A program made the translations under genes and the position numbers. From Sphingomicrobium aestuariivivum (GTDB lineage Bacteria; Pseudomonadota; Alphaproteobacteria; Sphingomonadales; Sphingomonadaceae): a stretch of DNA of 64,000 bases. The notes beneath the pieces were generated by a model that was given only the letters and a program-made list of their open reading frames with translations, did not search any database and was not told the DNA's origin. Shown one piece after another: positions 35,657 through 45,292 of the stretch; the first letter of the stretch is position 1, and the number at the start of each line of letters is the position of its first letter. Where the stretch lies: assembly GCF_024721585.1 (NCBI RefSeq), contig NZ_CP102629.1, forward strand, positions 1,546,001-1,610,000, given 5' to 3'.

Positions 35657-36322
35657 CTACCAGGGAATATCCTGCCCGTCATAGGCCACGAAGCGCCCCG
35701 AATTGTCGAGGCCCGTTTCCTCGATCCGCTGTCTCAAGCCCTCGACACTCGTCTTCGTGTCAATGAGCGCATTGGGGCCGCCCATGTCGGTCTCGACCCA
35801 GCCGGGATGCAGCATGCCGATGGCGATGCCGTCGTCGCGGAAATCATGGGCGAGGCTCTTCCATGCCGCGTTCACCGCCGCCTTCGACGAGCGATAGGGG
35901 ATCGAGCCGCCCGACGAATTGTCGGCGATCGAGCCCATCTTCGAGGTGAGGACGACCATCTTCTTCTGGTCCGACCCGGCGACATTGGGGCGCAGGCGCT
36001 GGGCCAGCAGGGTGGGGGCGATGACATTCACTTCCATCAGCTCGAGCCAGCCCTCGCGCTCGGGCTCGCGCGGGCCGTAGATGCCGGCATTGTTGATGAA
36101 GACGTCGACCGCCTCGTCGCCGATCTCGCCCATGAAGCGGTCGATCTCGTTGGGGTCGAGCACGTCGAGCCGGTGGGCACGGACATTGTCGATGCCGCCG
36201 AGCTCGCTGATGTCACCTTGCGACCGCGCGGTGGCGATGACGTCCCAGCCGTCATTGGCATATTGCTCGGCCATCTCGCGGCCGATGCCGCGGCTCGCAC
36301 CGGTGATGAGGACGGTGGGCAT
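35657..36322 (-). CDS. Short-chain dehydrogenase (carbonyl reductase-like)
   Basis: 221 residues. TVLITGASRGIGREMAEQYA is the cofactor motif, FINNAGIYG follows, Ser lies in VVLTSKMGSIADNSSGG, and the catalytic YRSSKAAVNAAW carries Tyr-x3-Lys. MLHPGWVETDMGGPNALID resembles C-factor-like and carbonyl-reductase-like SDRs. GGAGATCC precedes the ATG. It is divergent from ispG, sharing a 90-bp gap. Substrate unknown. Confidence 0.9.
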   Translation of the reverse strand: MPTVLITGASRGIGREMAEQYANDGWDVIATARSQGDISELGGIDNVRAHRLDVLDPNEIDRFMGEIGDEAVDVFINNAGIYGPREPEREGWLELMEVNVIAPTLLAQRLRPNVAGSDQKKMVVLTSKMGSIADNSSGGSIPYRSSKAAVNAAWKSLAHDFRDDGIAIGMLHPGWVETDMGGPNALIDTKTSVEGLRQRIEETGLDNSGRFVAYDGQDIPW

Positions 36323-36377
36323 GAGGGATCTCCTTCGGGAAAATTGCGCTTTCAGCCTCAATGAACGAAGGCCCGCC

Positions 36378-36406
36378 TTGGGTTCGTCATCAACCGCGTC
36401 TATATC
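36378..36406 (+). promoter_or_regulatory. ispG: ispG promoter implying a leaderless mRNA
   Basis: TTGGGT (36378-36383) and TATATC (36401-36406) with an ideal 17-base spacer. The start codon begins only 7 bases after the -10, so transcription would start at or beside the ATG. No ribosome site is present between the -10 and the ATG. Confidence 0.5.
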
Positions 36407-36412
36407 GCCTTC

Positions 36413-37546
36413 ATGTCCGAGATCCGTCCGTGGCGCACGATCGAGCGCCGTCAGTCCCGCCAGATCATGGTCGGCAATGTCCCCGTTGGCGGGGATGCGC
36501 CGATTTCGGTGCAGACGATGACCAATACGCCAACCTCCGATGCCAAGGCGACGATCGACCAGATTCGTCGCTGCGAGGAAGCCGGCGTCGACATCATCCG
36601 CGTCTCCTGCCCCGACACCGACAGCACCGCGGCCATGCCCGAGATCGTGAAGGCGGCGAACGTGCCGATCGTCGCGGACATCCATTTCCACTACAAGCGC
36701 GCGCTCGAGGCCGCCGATGCGGGCGCGGCCTGCCTGCGCATCAACCCCGGCAACATCGGCAGTGACGAGCGGGTGAAGGAAGTCATCCGCGCCGCCAAGG
36801 CCAATGGCTGCGCGATCCGCATCGGGGTCAATGCGGGCAGCCTCGAGAAGCATCTCCTCGAAAAATATGGCGAGCCCTGTCCCGACGCGCTGGTCGAAAG
36901 CGCGATGGATCACATCAAGATCCTGCAGGACCATGATTTCCACGAATATAAGGTTGCGGTGAAGGCATCCGACCTGATGCTCGCGGTGGCCGCCTATGGC
37001 GAGCTGGCGGCGCAGGTCGACTGCCCGCTGCACCTTGGCATCACCGAGGCGGGCGGATTGATCGGCGGGACGGTGAAGTCCGCGCTCGGCATCGGTTCGC
37101 TCCTGTGGGCGGGCATCGGCGATACCATCCGCGTCTCGCTCTCGGCTGAGCCCGAGGATGAAGTGCGCGTCGGCTACGAGATCCTGAAATCGCTTGGCCT
37201 GCGCTCGCGCGGCGTGCGCGTCGTCTCCTGCCCGAGCTGTGCGCGGCAGGGCTTCGACGTCATCCGCACCGTGCAGACGCTCGAGGAGCGTCTCCAGCAT
37301 ATCAAGACGCCGATGAGCCTTTCGGTCCTCGGCTGTGTGGTCAATGGTCCGGGCGAAGCGCGCGAGACCGACATCGGGGTGACCGGCGGCGGCAACGGCA
37401 GCCACATGGTCTATCTCTCGGGCGTCAAGGATCATCACATCCAGGACGAGAGCATGGTCGATCACATCGTCCGCCTCGTAGAGGAAAAGGCCGCAAAGAT
37501 CGAGGCGGGCGAGGCCGAGGCCTTCGTGCCCGCCGGCCACGGTTGA
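36413..37546 (+). CDS. ispG: 4-hydroxy-3-methylbut-2-enyl diphosphate synthase
   Basis: 377 residues; the bacterial form with TIM-barrel and [4Fe-4S] domains only. Motifs: [57 protein letters not shown], and for the cluster [16 protein letters not shown] and [20 protein letters not shown] (three Cys and a Glu ligand). It makes HMBPP in the non-mevalonate isoprenoid pathway, with reduced flavodoxin or ferredoxin as donor. ATG 36413 has no Shine-Dalgarno site. Confidence 0.97.
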   Translation: MSEIRPWRTIERRQSRQIMVGNVPVGGDAPISVQTMTNTPTSDAKATIDQIRRCEEAGVDIIRVSCPDTDSTAAMPEIVKAANVPIVADIHFHYKRALEAADAGAACLRINPGNIGSDERVKEVIRAAKANGCAIRIGVNAGSLEKHLLEKYGEPCPDALVESAMDHIKILQDHDFHEYKVAVKASDLMLAVAAYGELAAQVDCPLHLGITEAGGLIGGTVKSALGIGSLLWAGIGDTIRVSLSAEPEDEVRVGYEILKSLGLRSRGVRVVSCPSCARQGFDVIRTVQTLEERLQHIKTPMSLSVLGCVVNGPGEARETDIGVTGGGNGSHMVYLSGVKDHHIQDESMVDHIVRLVEEKAAKIEAGEAEAFVPAGHG

Positions 37547-37553
37547 GCGGGGA

Positions 37554-37922
37554 GTGAGCGGGCAGCCCGTCCCCTTTGACGTCATCGAGGCGCATTGGTG
37601 GGTGTTGCCCGCGCTGTGGGCGGCGGGTGTCCTCCTGCTGGCGATCATCGATGTGCGCTTCGGGGGCGCGCGCGAGCCCGGCAAGGCGATGGGCGGCTGG
37701 CGGCTGCTCGCCATTCTGGCGCTCATGACGATCTTCATGACAGGCGGGCTGGCCGGCATGATCGTGGCCACGCCGCTGATGATGGCGGGCGACATGCATA
37801 TCGCGGCGCCGCTGTTCCTCCTCAGCCCGATTGTCGGCATCGTGCTCGCGGTGCAGGCGAAGAAACTGTTCGTGGCGCTGCTCGGCGGCAGGTCGCGCTG
37901 GATCGGCGCCCCGCCGCGTTAA
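37554..37922 (+). CDS. Small integral membrane protein, unknown
   Basis: 122 residues from GTG 37554, 7 bp after ispG, with GGGGA overlapping the usual ribosome-site position. Three membrane helices: WWVLPALWAAGVLLLAIIDV, LLAILALMTIFMTGGLAGMI and PLFLLSPIVGIVLAVQAKKL. No family recognised. An internal start is possible. It lies between ispG and the deacetylase gene with 3-7 bp gaps, so it is probably cotranscribed with both. Confidence 0.6.
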   Translation: MSGQPVPFDVIEAHWWVLPALWAAGVLLLAIIDVRFGGAREPGKAMGGWRLLAILALMTIFMTGGLAGMIVATPLMMAGDMHIAAPLFLLSPIVGIVLAVQAKKLFVALLGGRSRWIGAPPR

Positions 37923-37925
37923 GCC

Positions 37926-38837
37926 ATGCTCCACGTCGTCCATCACGCCGATTACATGGCGCCGCAGCCGACGCGGGGCAGCTTCAAGTTCGACAAGTAC
38001 ATGCTCGTGATGGAAGCACTGCGGGAGAGCGGCGCCGCCATCACCGAACATGCCCCGCCGCCCATGCCGAGACGGTGGCTCGAGGCGGTGCATGATCCCG
38101 ACTATGTCGCCGAAGTATTCGAGGCGCGGGTGCCGCCCGACAAGGAGCGGCGCATCGGCTTTCCGGTCACCGCGCGAATCCGCGACCGCGTGCGCCACAC
38201 CAACGGGGGCACTTGGCTCGCCGCGCATCTGGCGATGGATCATGGCTATGCCGCCAACAGCGCGGCGGGGAGCCACCATGCACGCTATGACAGCGGCGCG
38301 GGCTATTGCGTCTTCAACGATCTCGCGGTTGCCGCCAACCGTCTGCTGGCGGAAGGAAGCGTGGGGCAGGTGCTGGTCGTCGACCTCGACGTTCATCAGG
38401 GCGACGGCACCGCGAGCCTCACGGCCGGGCGCGGCGACATCTTCACCTTCTCGGTCCATGCCGAGAAGAACTTTCCCGTCCGCAAGGCGGCTTCCGACGT
38501 CGACATCGGGCTGCCCGACGGGACCGGCGATGCGGCCTATCTGGACGTGATCGAGCGCGAACTGCCGCGCCTGCTCGACCATGTCCGCCCCGACGTCCTG
38601 CTCTATCAGGCCGGCGTCGACCCGCATAAAGGCGACAAGCTCGGACGGCTCTCGCTCAGCCATGCGGGGCTGGAGGCGCGCGACCGCATGGTGGTGCGCA
38701 TGGCGCGGGCGCGGGGCGTGCCCGTGGCGAGCGCACTCGGCGGCGGCTATGGTGCCGACCAGCGCGAGGTCGCCGCCCGCCATGCCGCCTCCATGCTCGC
38801 GATGGCCGACGAAAACCGCGTCTTCGCAATGGCTTGA
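37926..38837 (+). CDS. Histone deacetylase-family amidohydrolase
   Basis: 303 residues, bacterial class of the arginase/deacetylase fold. The active site is clear: SHHARYDSGAGYCVFNDLAV (His-His pair and Phe-Asn-Asp), VVDLDVHQGDGT (zinc Asp and His) and YQAGVDPHKGDKLGRLSLS (zinc Asp), with SALGGGYGAD (Gly-Gly-Tyr) at the end. It likely removes acetyl groups from a small amine or protein; the substrate is unknown. Starts 3 bp after the membrane-protein gene. Confidence 0.92.
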   Translation: MLHVVHHADYMAPQPTRGSFKFDKYMLVMEALRESGAAITEHAPPPMPRRWLEAVHDPDYVAEVFEARVPPDKERRIGFPVTARIRDRVRHTNGGTWLAAHLAMDHGYAANSAAGSHHARYDSGAGYCVFNDLAVAANRLLAEGSVGQVLVVDLDVHQGDGTASLTAGRGDIFTFSVHAEKNFPVRKAASDVDIGLPDGTGDAAYLDVIERELPRLLDHVRPDVLLYQAGVDPHKGDKLGRLSLSHAGLEARDRMVVRMARARGVPVASALGGGYGADQREVAARHAASMLAMADENRVFAMA

Positions 38838-38904
38838 ACGAGACGCGGCGAAGCAAATTTGCTATGGTGCCGCTGTCCACGCCGGGGGGCAGAGGAGAAT
38901 GCTG

Positions 38905-39111
38905 ATGGCTGACCTTGCCCGACATGATCGCGAAATCGCGGCCCGCCACCGCTACGAGTTGCTGCGCGCCTTCGCTATCGGCGCTACCGCAGTGGGAGCG
39001 CTGGCGATCGGCGCCGTCGCCATCGGTCGTTTGGCGATCAGGAACCTGAAGATCGGCGATGCCTGGATCGACCGTCTTACGGTAAACGAACTCGTCGCCG
39101 ACATGCGCTGA
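38905..39111 (+). CDS. Short protein with AIGA-type repeat
   Basis: 68 residues. ATG 38905 is preferred over ATG 38899 since AGAGGAG (38891-38897) then has a 7-base spacing. After a basic helix (DREIAARHRYELLRAF) comes a run of five-residue units AIGAT AVGAL AIGAV AIGRL AIRNL KIGDA WIDRL. This pattern resembles the start of a right-handed beta-helix like pentapeptide-repeat or bactofilin folds, or it could be a Gly-zipper membrane helix. Not recognised as a named family. Confidence 0.6.
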   Translation: MADLARHDREIAARHRYELLRAFAIGATAVGALAIGAVAIGRLAIRNLKIGDAWIDRLTVNELVADMR

Positions 39112-39159
39112 CACCGCGCCAGCCCATAATATTTACCATTACACGCTAGACCCGCGTGC

Positions 39160-39672
39160 ATGCGCGTTTTTGCCTTCACTGTCATCCTGCTCGCCCTCGG
39201 CGTGGCCTTTGTCATGCCGGACGAGGGACTCGAGGCGTCGGGCGAGGCCGAAACCGTCATGGTCGAACCGCAAGCCGCGCCGCCCGCTCCAACGCCGGCG
39301 GCGAACGTCTATGGAGCGGTGTCCTTCGAGCGCGGGCCGGGCGGCCACTTCTGGACCGACGCCGAGGTCGAATATGGCCATGTCCGCTTCCTCGTCGACA
39401 CGGGCGCCACCGGCGTGGTGCTGACCGAGGAGGATGCGCGCCGCGTCGGCATCCGGCTCGATCCCTCCTCCTATCGCGTCGTCGGGCGACAGGTGTCGGG
39501 TGACGTGCGCGGCCAGTTCGTCACGCTCCGCTGGATCAGCGTCGGCGGCAGGCGCGTCGATAATGTCGAGGGCATCGTCGTCGAGGGCGCGCATCTCTCG
39601 CTGCTCGGCCAGTCCTTCCTGTCGCGCGCGGGACGGATCGAGATGCAGGGCGACCGGATGATGCTCCACTAG
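39160..39672 (+). CDS. Retropepsin-like aspartic protease (TIGR02281 type)
   Basis: 170 residues. An N-terminal membrane anchor (MRVFAFTVILLALGVAFVMP) and a Pro/Ala linker (about 35-48) lead to a one-lobe aspartic protease with FLVDTGATGVVLTEEDARRV (catalytic Asp80), and a late hydrophobic strand LSLLGQSFLSR typical of the clan AA fold. One Asp per chain means an active dimer. Faces the periplasm; substrate unknown. No clear ribosome site. Confidence 0.87.
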   Translation: MRVFAFTVILLALGVAFVMPDEGLEASGEAETVMVEPQAAPPAPTPAANVYGAVSFERGPGGHFWTDAEVEYGHVRFLVDTGATGVVLTEEDARRVGIRLDPSSYRVVGRQVSGDVRGQFVTLRWISVGGRRVDNVEGIVVEGAHLSLLGQSFLSRAGRIEMQGDRMMLH

Positions 39673-39712
39673 GACGCTTGGCGGCAGCGCCAAGCTCGGG
39701 CAAGGGCGGGGC

Positions 39713-40609
39713 ATGAGCCAGCGCCATTCCCTCACCGCTTTCCTTGGTGCCGTGCTGGCGATCGGCTTCCTGTCGGCGATGGACGCGGCGATGAAGACGG
39801 TGAGCCTTGCCTATGGCGCCTATGCGGCGCTGGCGTGGCGCACGGTGATCGCCGCGCCGCTGCTCGCCATCCCCTATTTCCTCTTCCGCAAGGCGGTGCC
39901 CTCGCGCCGCGTCATGCGCTTCCACCTGATGCGCGGCGCGATGATGGTGCCGATGAGCTTCGCCTTCTTTTACGGCCTTACTCATGTGCCGATGGCACAG
40001 GCGATCGCGCTCGCCTTCGTCGCGCCGCTCCTCGCGCTCTGGCTCGCCCGCGCGTTCCTCAAGGAAGAGGTCGGGCGGCGGATCGTCACCGGCTCGCTGC
40101 TCGCCTTCGGCGGCGTCGTCGTGATCTTCCTCGGGCAGGCGCAGGCCGATCTCGGGCGCGAGGCGCTGGTCGGCAGCATATCGATCCTCGTCTCGGCGCT
40201 CCTCTACGGCGTCAACATCGTCCTGATGCGCCAGCAGAGCCAGCATGCAGGGCCGGTCGAGATCACCTTCTTCTATTTCGCGGTATCGGGGCTCGGATTC
40301 TGGCTCGTCGCGCTGGTCGTCGGCGCGCCGCCGCTGCCCGCCTCCGAGCCGGTGGCGATGCTGCTGGCGACGGGGCTTGCCATCTGCGGCATGATGGGGC
40401 TGGCCTGGGCCTATGCGCGGGCCGAGGCGAGCTATCTGTCGACGACCGAATATGCGGGCTTCTTGTGGGGCGCGCTGTTCGGCTTCCTTGTCTTCGGCGA
40501 AGTGCCGAGCGGCTGGACGGTGATCGGCGCGCTGTTTATCGTCGCCGGCAGCTGGATCGCCGCGCGCCGCGCGCCCGAGCCAGGGCCGACGCTCGAAGCC
40601 GCGCCCTGA
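39713..40609 (+). CDS. EamA/DMT-family transporter
   Basis: 298 residues with ten hydrophobic helices in two EamA repeats. Typical parts are FLGAVLAIGFLSAMDAAMKT, AYGAYAALAWRTVIAAPLLA, MAQAIALAFVAPLLALWLAR, GRRIVTGSLLAFGGVVVIFL and, in repeat two, EYAGFLWGALFGFLVFGEVP. Likely a metabolite exporter or importer of the inner membrane. Substrate unknown. Confidence 0.92.
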   Translation: MSQRHSLTAFLGAVLAIGFLSAMDAAMKTVSLAYGAYAALAWRTVIAAPLLAIPYFLFRKAVPSRRVMRFHLMRGAMMVPMSFAFFYGLTHVPMAQAIALAFVAPLLALWLARAFLKEEVGRRIVTGSLLAFGGVVVIFLGQAQADLGREALVGSISILVSALLYGVNIVLMRQQSQHAGPVEITFFYFAVSGLGFWLVALVVGAPPLPASEPVAMLLATGLAICGMMGLAWAYARAEASYLSTTEYAGFLWGALFGFLVFGEVPSGWTVIGALFIVAGSWIAARRAPEPGPTLEAAP

Positions 40610-40730
40610 ACACTACCGCCTTTTTCCCCAAGGCACGGATCGCGCGACCATTTGTTACCAAGAGGCAATTGCATCGCCGCTCGCCCCGCCTAAGCCGGGA
40701 CGGCACGGCAAGTAGCGGGAGTGTTCGTCG

Positions 40731-43379
40731 ATGGTGGCCAGTCAGATCGCGCTCGGGCTCGCGCTCCTGCAGGCCGCGCCACAGGAGGCGCCCGAAACCC
40801 CGCGGGAACAGCCCGTTCCCGTCGAGGATTTCGGTGTCGAGGGCGACAGCATCATCGTTACCGGCACGCGTCCGCGCGGATCGGTGATCGGCGACGTCGA
40901 TCCCGTCATTACCCTCGATGCGCGCGACATCCGCTCGACCGGCGCGACCAGCGTGTCCGAACTGCTCGAGGCGCTGGCCCCCGAACTGGGTTCGACCCGC
41001 GGGCGCGGCGGCGGGCGTCCTATCCTGCTCGTCGATGGCCGGCGCATCTCGGGGTTTCGCGAGCTGCGCGACCTGCCCGCCGAGGCGATCGAGCGGGTCG
41101 ATATCCTGCCCGAGGAAGTCGCGCTCAAATATGGCTATCGCGCCGATCAGCGCGTGGTGAACTTCGTCCTGCGGGAGAATTTCTTCTCCACGACGCTCGA
41201 GACCGAGGCGCGCTTCCCGACCGCCGGCGGGCGCTTCGGCGGCGAATGGGAGGTCGACCGGCTGATGCTCTCGCCCGGCAAGCGCACGACCTTCAATTTC
41301 GACTATGAGTTCGACGGGCTGCTGACCGAGGATGAGCGCGACATCGTCCTCGAACCGGTCGAGACCGCCGATGGCGTCATCGATCCGCGCCCGTTGCGCA
41401 GCCTCGTTTCCTCCGAGGAGCAGCTCCAACTGTCGAGCGTGATCAAGCGCCCGATCGGGGAGGCGACGGGCACGATCAACGTCGAGCTTTCCGAGGCCGA
41501 GCAGCGCGGGCTGCTCGGCCCCGCCATCGCCACCATCGACGTGCCGGCCGGCAGTCCCTTCGGCGACGGCACCGCCTACAGCCTCGTACGTGACAGCGGG
41601 CTGGGCGCACTGGAGCGCGAGCGGCGCACCCGCGAGGGCGCGCTTGCCTTTGTCGTCAATTCGGCACCAGGCGACCGGCGCTGGTCGACGACCGGCAACC
41701 TCGAGGTGACCGAGACGCGCACGCTGACCGACCGCGGTCCCGACGTGGCGGCGATCCAAGACGGGCTCGATGCGCTTGATCCGGCGGTGGATCCGACCGG
41801 CGCCTTCGCCTTTGCCGCCCTGAGCCCGCGCGACCGTGCGCGCTCGACGGTCCTGTCGACGGGGGTCGACGGACTCCTGAGCGGCGACTTGTTCAAGATG
41901 CCCGCCGGTACAGTCACGACCAGCCTGCGCGCGGGCGCGACCTACCTCTCCATCGATTCGGCGAGCCTGCTGGACGGCGTGGCGGAGGACGTCTTCCTCG
42001 ACCGCCGCCGTCTGTTCGCGGCGGCCAGCCTCGACGTACCGCTGCTCGACGACAGCGCCATCGGGAGCCTGTCGGCCAACATCAACGGCGGGGTGGAGGA
42101 CCTTTCCGATTTCGGTACGCTGACGATTTACGGGGCAGGGCTCAACTGGGAGCCGACGGGGCGGCTCGACCTGCTCGCCAGCTTCACCGTCGAGGAAGGC
42201 GCGCCCGGCCTGTCGCAATTGGGCGATCCGCAGGTGACCGACCCTGCCGCGCGCGTGCTCGACCTCGTCACCGGCGAGACGGTGATCGCGGCGGTGACCA
42301 CTGGCGGCAATCCCGCGCTGCTGGCCGACAGCCGCACGGTGTGGAAGCTCGGCGCCAATTACGAGCTGCCGATCGACAGTGACGACTGGCAATTGAGCCT
42401 GCGCGGCGATTTTACCTCGACGCGGATCGACGACCCGATCGGCGGTTTCCCCGAGCTCACGCCGGAGATCGAGGCGACCTTCCCCGAGCGGGTGACGCGC
42501 GATGCGGACGGGCGGCTGGTGGCGCTCGATGTCACCCCGATCAACTATGCCGAGGAGCGGCGCGACGCGCTTCGCTGGGGCCTCAACTTCCGCAAGAACC
42601 TTGCGCCCAAGCCGCCGTCCGAGGCGACCATCAACCGCTTTCGCGAGCGCTTCCGCGGCATGCGCGGGCAGGCCGGGCAGGCCGGGCGTGCCGGACCACC
42701 GCGTCCCGAAGGCGAGCAGGGGCCGCCCTCACCGCCGCAGCAACGGCCGCAAGGCGAGGGACAGCAACCAGCAGCACAGGCGCAATCTCCGCAGCACGAG
42801 GCGCGGCGCGGTGGCGGCCGTTTCGGGCGCTTTTCTTCCGCGCGGGGTCCGCGCGGCGGTCGCCTCTATGGCTCGATCACGCATGAGGTGAATTTCACCG
42901 ACCAGCGCACTATCGTGGAGGGCGGGCCGGTGCTCGATTTCACCGACGGTGCCTCGCTCGGCCGCTTCGGCGGGCGCTCGCGTCACAAGGTCGAGAGCCG
43001 CCTGGGCATCTTCAACAACGGCTTCGGTGCGCGCGTCAGTGTCGACTGGTATGGCGCCACGCGCGTCGACAGCGGGATCGGCGAGCTGCGCTACGACGAC
43101 TATGGCACGGTCGACCTCAGGCTCTACGCCAACCTCACCGAGCGGCTCGACCTCATGGCGAAGCACCCGTGGCTGCGCGGAACCTCGGTGCGAATCGCGA
43201 TCGACAATGTCCTCGACCAACGTCCGCGCGTGACCAACGAAAATGGCGAAGTGCCCCTCGCTTACCAGCCGTCATTGCTGGTGCCCGAGGGGCGAACCTT
43301 CGCCATCCAGTTTCGCAAATTGTTCGTGCCGCGGCGCTTTATCCGTGAGGAACGGGAGCGTCGCCGCGCGGGCAGTTAG
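40731..43379 (+). CDS. TonB-dependent receptor-like protein with collagen-like insert
   Basis: 882 residues. A short exported start (MVASQIALGLALLQAAPQEA), then a TonB-box-like DSIIVTGTRP and a plug: ARDIRSTGATSVSELLEALA, RPILLVDGRRISGFRELRDL and IERVDILPEEVALKYGYRAD. Many beta strands follow. Around residues 640-710 lies a low-complexity insert rich in Gly, Pro, Gln and Arg (GQAGQAGRAGPPRPEGEQG). The end (EGRTFAIQFRKLFVPRRFIR and a basic tail) lacks the usual terminal Phe, so barrel insertion may differ. Carries a second Arg/Gly patch. Function unknown; its stop overlaps ppa by 4 bases. Confidence 0.82.
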   Translation: MVASQIALGLALLQAAPQEAPETPREQPVPVEDFGVEGDSIIVTGTRPRGSVIGDVDPVITLDARDIRSTGATSVSELLEALAPELGSTRGRGGGRPILLVDGRRISGFRELRDLPAEAIERVDILPEEVALKYGYRADQRVVNFVLRENFFSTTLETEARFPTAGGRFGGEWEVDRLMLSPGKRTTFNFDYEFDGLLTEDERDIVLEPVETADGVIDPRPLRSLVSSEEQLQLSSVIKRPIGEATGTINVELSEAEQRGLLGPAIATIDVPAGSPFGDGTAYSLVRDSGLGALERERRTREGALAFVVNSAPGDRRWSTTGNLEVTETRTLTDRGPDVAAIQDGLDALDPAVDPTGAFAFAALSPRDRARSTVLSTGVDGLLSGDLFKMPAGTVTTSLRAGATYLSIDSASLLDGVAEDVFLDRRRLFAAASLDVPLLDDSAIGSLSANINGGVEDLSDFGTLTIYGAGLNWEPTGRLDLLASFTVEEGAPGLSQLGDPQVTDPAARVLDLVTGETVIAAVTTGGNPALLADSRTVWKLGANYELPIDSDDWQLSLRGDFTSTRIDDPIGGFPELTPEIEATFPERVTRDADGRLVALDVTPINYAEERRDALRWGLNFRKNLAPKPPSEATINRFRERFRGMRGQAGQAGRAGPPRPEGEQGPPSPPQQRPQGEGQQPAAQAQSPQHEARRGGGRFGRFSSARGPRGGRLYGSITHEVNFTDQRTIVEGGPVLDFTDGASLGRFGGRSRHKVESRLGIFNNGFGARVSVDWYGATRVDSGIGELRYDDYGTVDLRLYANLTERLDLMAKHPWLRGTSVRIAIDNVLDQRPRVTNENGEVPLAYQPSLLVPEGRTFAIQFRKLFVPRRFIREERERRRAGS

Positions 43380-43909
43380 CCCTTGTTCTTGCAGCGCTCG
43401 ATCGAGTCGCGCACGACCTGCATCGCATCGTCGCGGTCGCCCCAATGGCCGATGCGTACCCACTTCTCGGTCTCGAGATCCTTATAGTGGGTGAAGAAGT
43501 GGTTGATCTGCTCGACCACGATCGGCGGCAGGTCGGTGTAATTCTCGACGTCCTTGTAATAGGGCGAGACCTTGGTGACCGGTACGGCGAGCAGCTTTTC
43601 ATCGCCGCCGGCCTCGTCCTCGAGGTGGAGCACGCCGACGGGGCGCGCCTTGATGACGGTGCCCGGCAGCAGCGACCAGCGCGTCATGACAAGGCAGTCC
43701 AGCGGATCGCCATCGTCGCACAGCGTCTGCGGGATGAAGCCGTAGTTGGTGGGATAGCGCATCGGCGTGTGCAGGATGCGGTCGACGAACATCGCGCCCG
43801 ACTTCTTGTCGAACTCGTATTTGACGGGTTCGCCACCGATCGGGACTTCGATGAAGACGTTCAGTTCGTGCGGGGCGTTGTCGCCCACGGGAATCAGGTC
43901 GAGGTTCAT
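43376..43909 (-). CDS. ppa: Inorganic pyrophosphatase
   Basis: 177 residues, family I. Motifs: FIEVPIGGEPVKYEFDKKSG (active-site Glu, Lys), YPTNYGFIPQTLCDDGDPLD with the signature DGDPLDCLV, and KVSPYYKDVENYTDLPP. It hydrolyses PPi and pulls biosynthetic reactions forward. AAGGGAG precedes the ATG. Monocistronic; divergent from hisS. Confidence 0.97.
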   Translation of the reverse strand: MNLDLIPVGDNAPHELNVFIEVPIGGEPVKYEFDKKSGAMFVDRILHTPMRYPTNYGFIPQTLCDDGDPLDCLVMTRWSLLPGTVIKARPVGVLHLEDEAGGDEKLLAVPVTKVSPYYKDVENYTDLPPIVVEQINHFFTHYKDLETEKWVRIGHWGDRDDAMQVVRDSIERCKNKG

Positions 43910-44014
43910 GGTGGCGCTCCCTTAAGACTTTGAAAGCGCGGCGCAAGGGGCTTCGGTTCCCATCCCGCGAAAACGGGTGGAAAGGGGCAGCGCCAGCGGC
44001 TAATCGCCGTGCCT

Positions 44015-45292
44015 ATGGAAAAATTGCGTCCCCTGAAGGGCACCCAGAGCCTGTATGGCGAAGCGGCCGACCGTTTCGCGCATGTCGTCGCCACCTTCGA
44101 GCGCGTGCGCCGCCTTTACGGCTTCGGCCGCGTCGAGGTGCCGATGTTCGAGATGACCGGCGTCTTCGCCCGCACGATGGGCGAGACGAGCGATGTCGTT
44201 TCGAAGGAAATGTGGACCTTCGAATCGCGCTCGGAGGGCTCGGTCACGCTGCGCCCCGAATTCACCGCGGGCATCGCGCGCGCCTTTCTGTCGGAAGGCT
44301 GGAAGCAATATGCGCCGATGAAGGTCGCCACCCATGGCGCTGCCTTCCGCTACGAGCGCCCGCAGAAGGGCCGCTATCGCCAGTTCCACCAGCTCGACGC
44401 CGAGGTCATCGGCTCGGCCGACCCGATGGCCGATGTCGAATTGCTGTGCTTCGGCGCGCAGCTGCTCGAGGAGCTGGGCATCGAGGGCGTGCGCCTCAAG
44501 CTCAATACGCTGGGCGACAGCGAGAGCCGCGACAATTGGCGCGCTGCGCTCATCGAGCATTTCGCCGCGCACCGCTCGGAACTGTCGGAGGACAGCCAGG
44601 AGCGGCTCGAGAAGAACCCGCTGCGCATCCTCGATTCGAAGGATCCGCGCGACCGGCCTTTCGCCGACAGCGCGCCGACCATGCAGCTTTCCGCCGAGGC
44701 GGAAGACTTCTTCGGACAGGTAAAGGCGGGTCTCGACGCGGCGGGGGTGGCCTATGAGCTCGACCCGCATCTCGTGCGCGGTCTCGATTATTATCGTCAT
44801 ACCGCCTTCGAATTCGTCACCGACCAGTTGGGCGCGCAGGGCACGGTGCTCGCGGGCGGGCGCTATGACGGGCTGATCGAACAGCTCGGCGGCCCGCACA
44901 CGCCGGCGGTCGGCTGGGCGGCTGGCATCGAGCGGCTGTCCATGCTGCTCGACCATGACGCGAAGGACGCCATCGAGGCGGCGATCCTGCCGATGGGCGA
45001 GGAAGCGCGTACCTATGCCATCCGCGCCGCGCAGGTCCTGCGCGAGGCGGGCATCGCGGCGGAGATCTTCTGGTCGGGCAAGATGGCCAAGCGGATGAGC
45101 CGCGCCGATGCCGCGGGCGCTGGCGCCGCGCTCATCATCGGCGAGGACGAGGTCGCCGCCGGCACGGTCCAGTACAAGGACCTTCGCACCGGCGAGCAGC
45201 GCCAGCTGACGCCCGAAGACACGATCGATCCCATCACCGACCTCGCCGCCGAGGCGATGCTCGCCGAGTGGGAAGAAGGGGAGAGCCGCTGA
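44015..45292 (+). CDS. hisS: Histidyl-tRNA synthetase
   Basis: 425 residues, class II. It starts [13 protein letters not shown], then motif 1 area [20 protein letters not shown], motif 2 [21 protein letters not shown], the histidine-specific region [16 protein letters not shown] and motif 3 [14 protein letters not shown]. The C-terminal anticodon domain is present (RKGEIFW-like [18 protein letters not shown]). ATG 44015 is favoured over GTG 44009. No Shine-Dalgarno site is clear. The stop shares one base with prfA's start. Confidence 0.97.
   Translation: MEKLRPLKGTQSLYGEAADRFAHVVATFERVRRLYGFGRVEVPMFEMTGVFARTMGETSDVVSKEMWTFESRSEGSVTLRPEFTAGIARAFLSEGWKQYAPMKVATHGAAFRYERPQKGRYRQFHQLDAEVIGSADPMADVELLCFGAQLLEELGIEGVRLKLNTLGDSESRDNWRAALIEHFAAHRSELSEDSQERLEKNPLRILDSKDPRDRPFADSAPTMQLSAEAEDFFGQVKAGLDAAGVAYELDPHLVRGLDYYRHTAFEFVTDQLGAQGTVLAGGRYDGLIEQLGGPHTPAVGWAAGIERLSMLLDHDAKDAIEAAILPMGEEARTYAIRAAQVLREAGIAAEIFWSGKMAKRMSRADAAGAGAALIIGEDEVAAGTVQYKDLRTGEQRQLTPEDTIDPITDLAAEAMLAEWEEGESR

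Noticed and set aside
38840..38904. TTGAAC ... TGCTAT as promoter for the 68-residue protein
   Set aside because: The spacing is about 20 bases, too long for a normal sigma-70 promoter.
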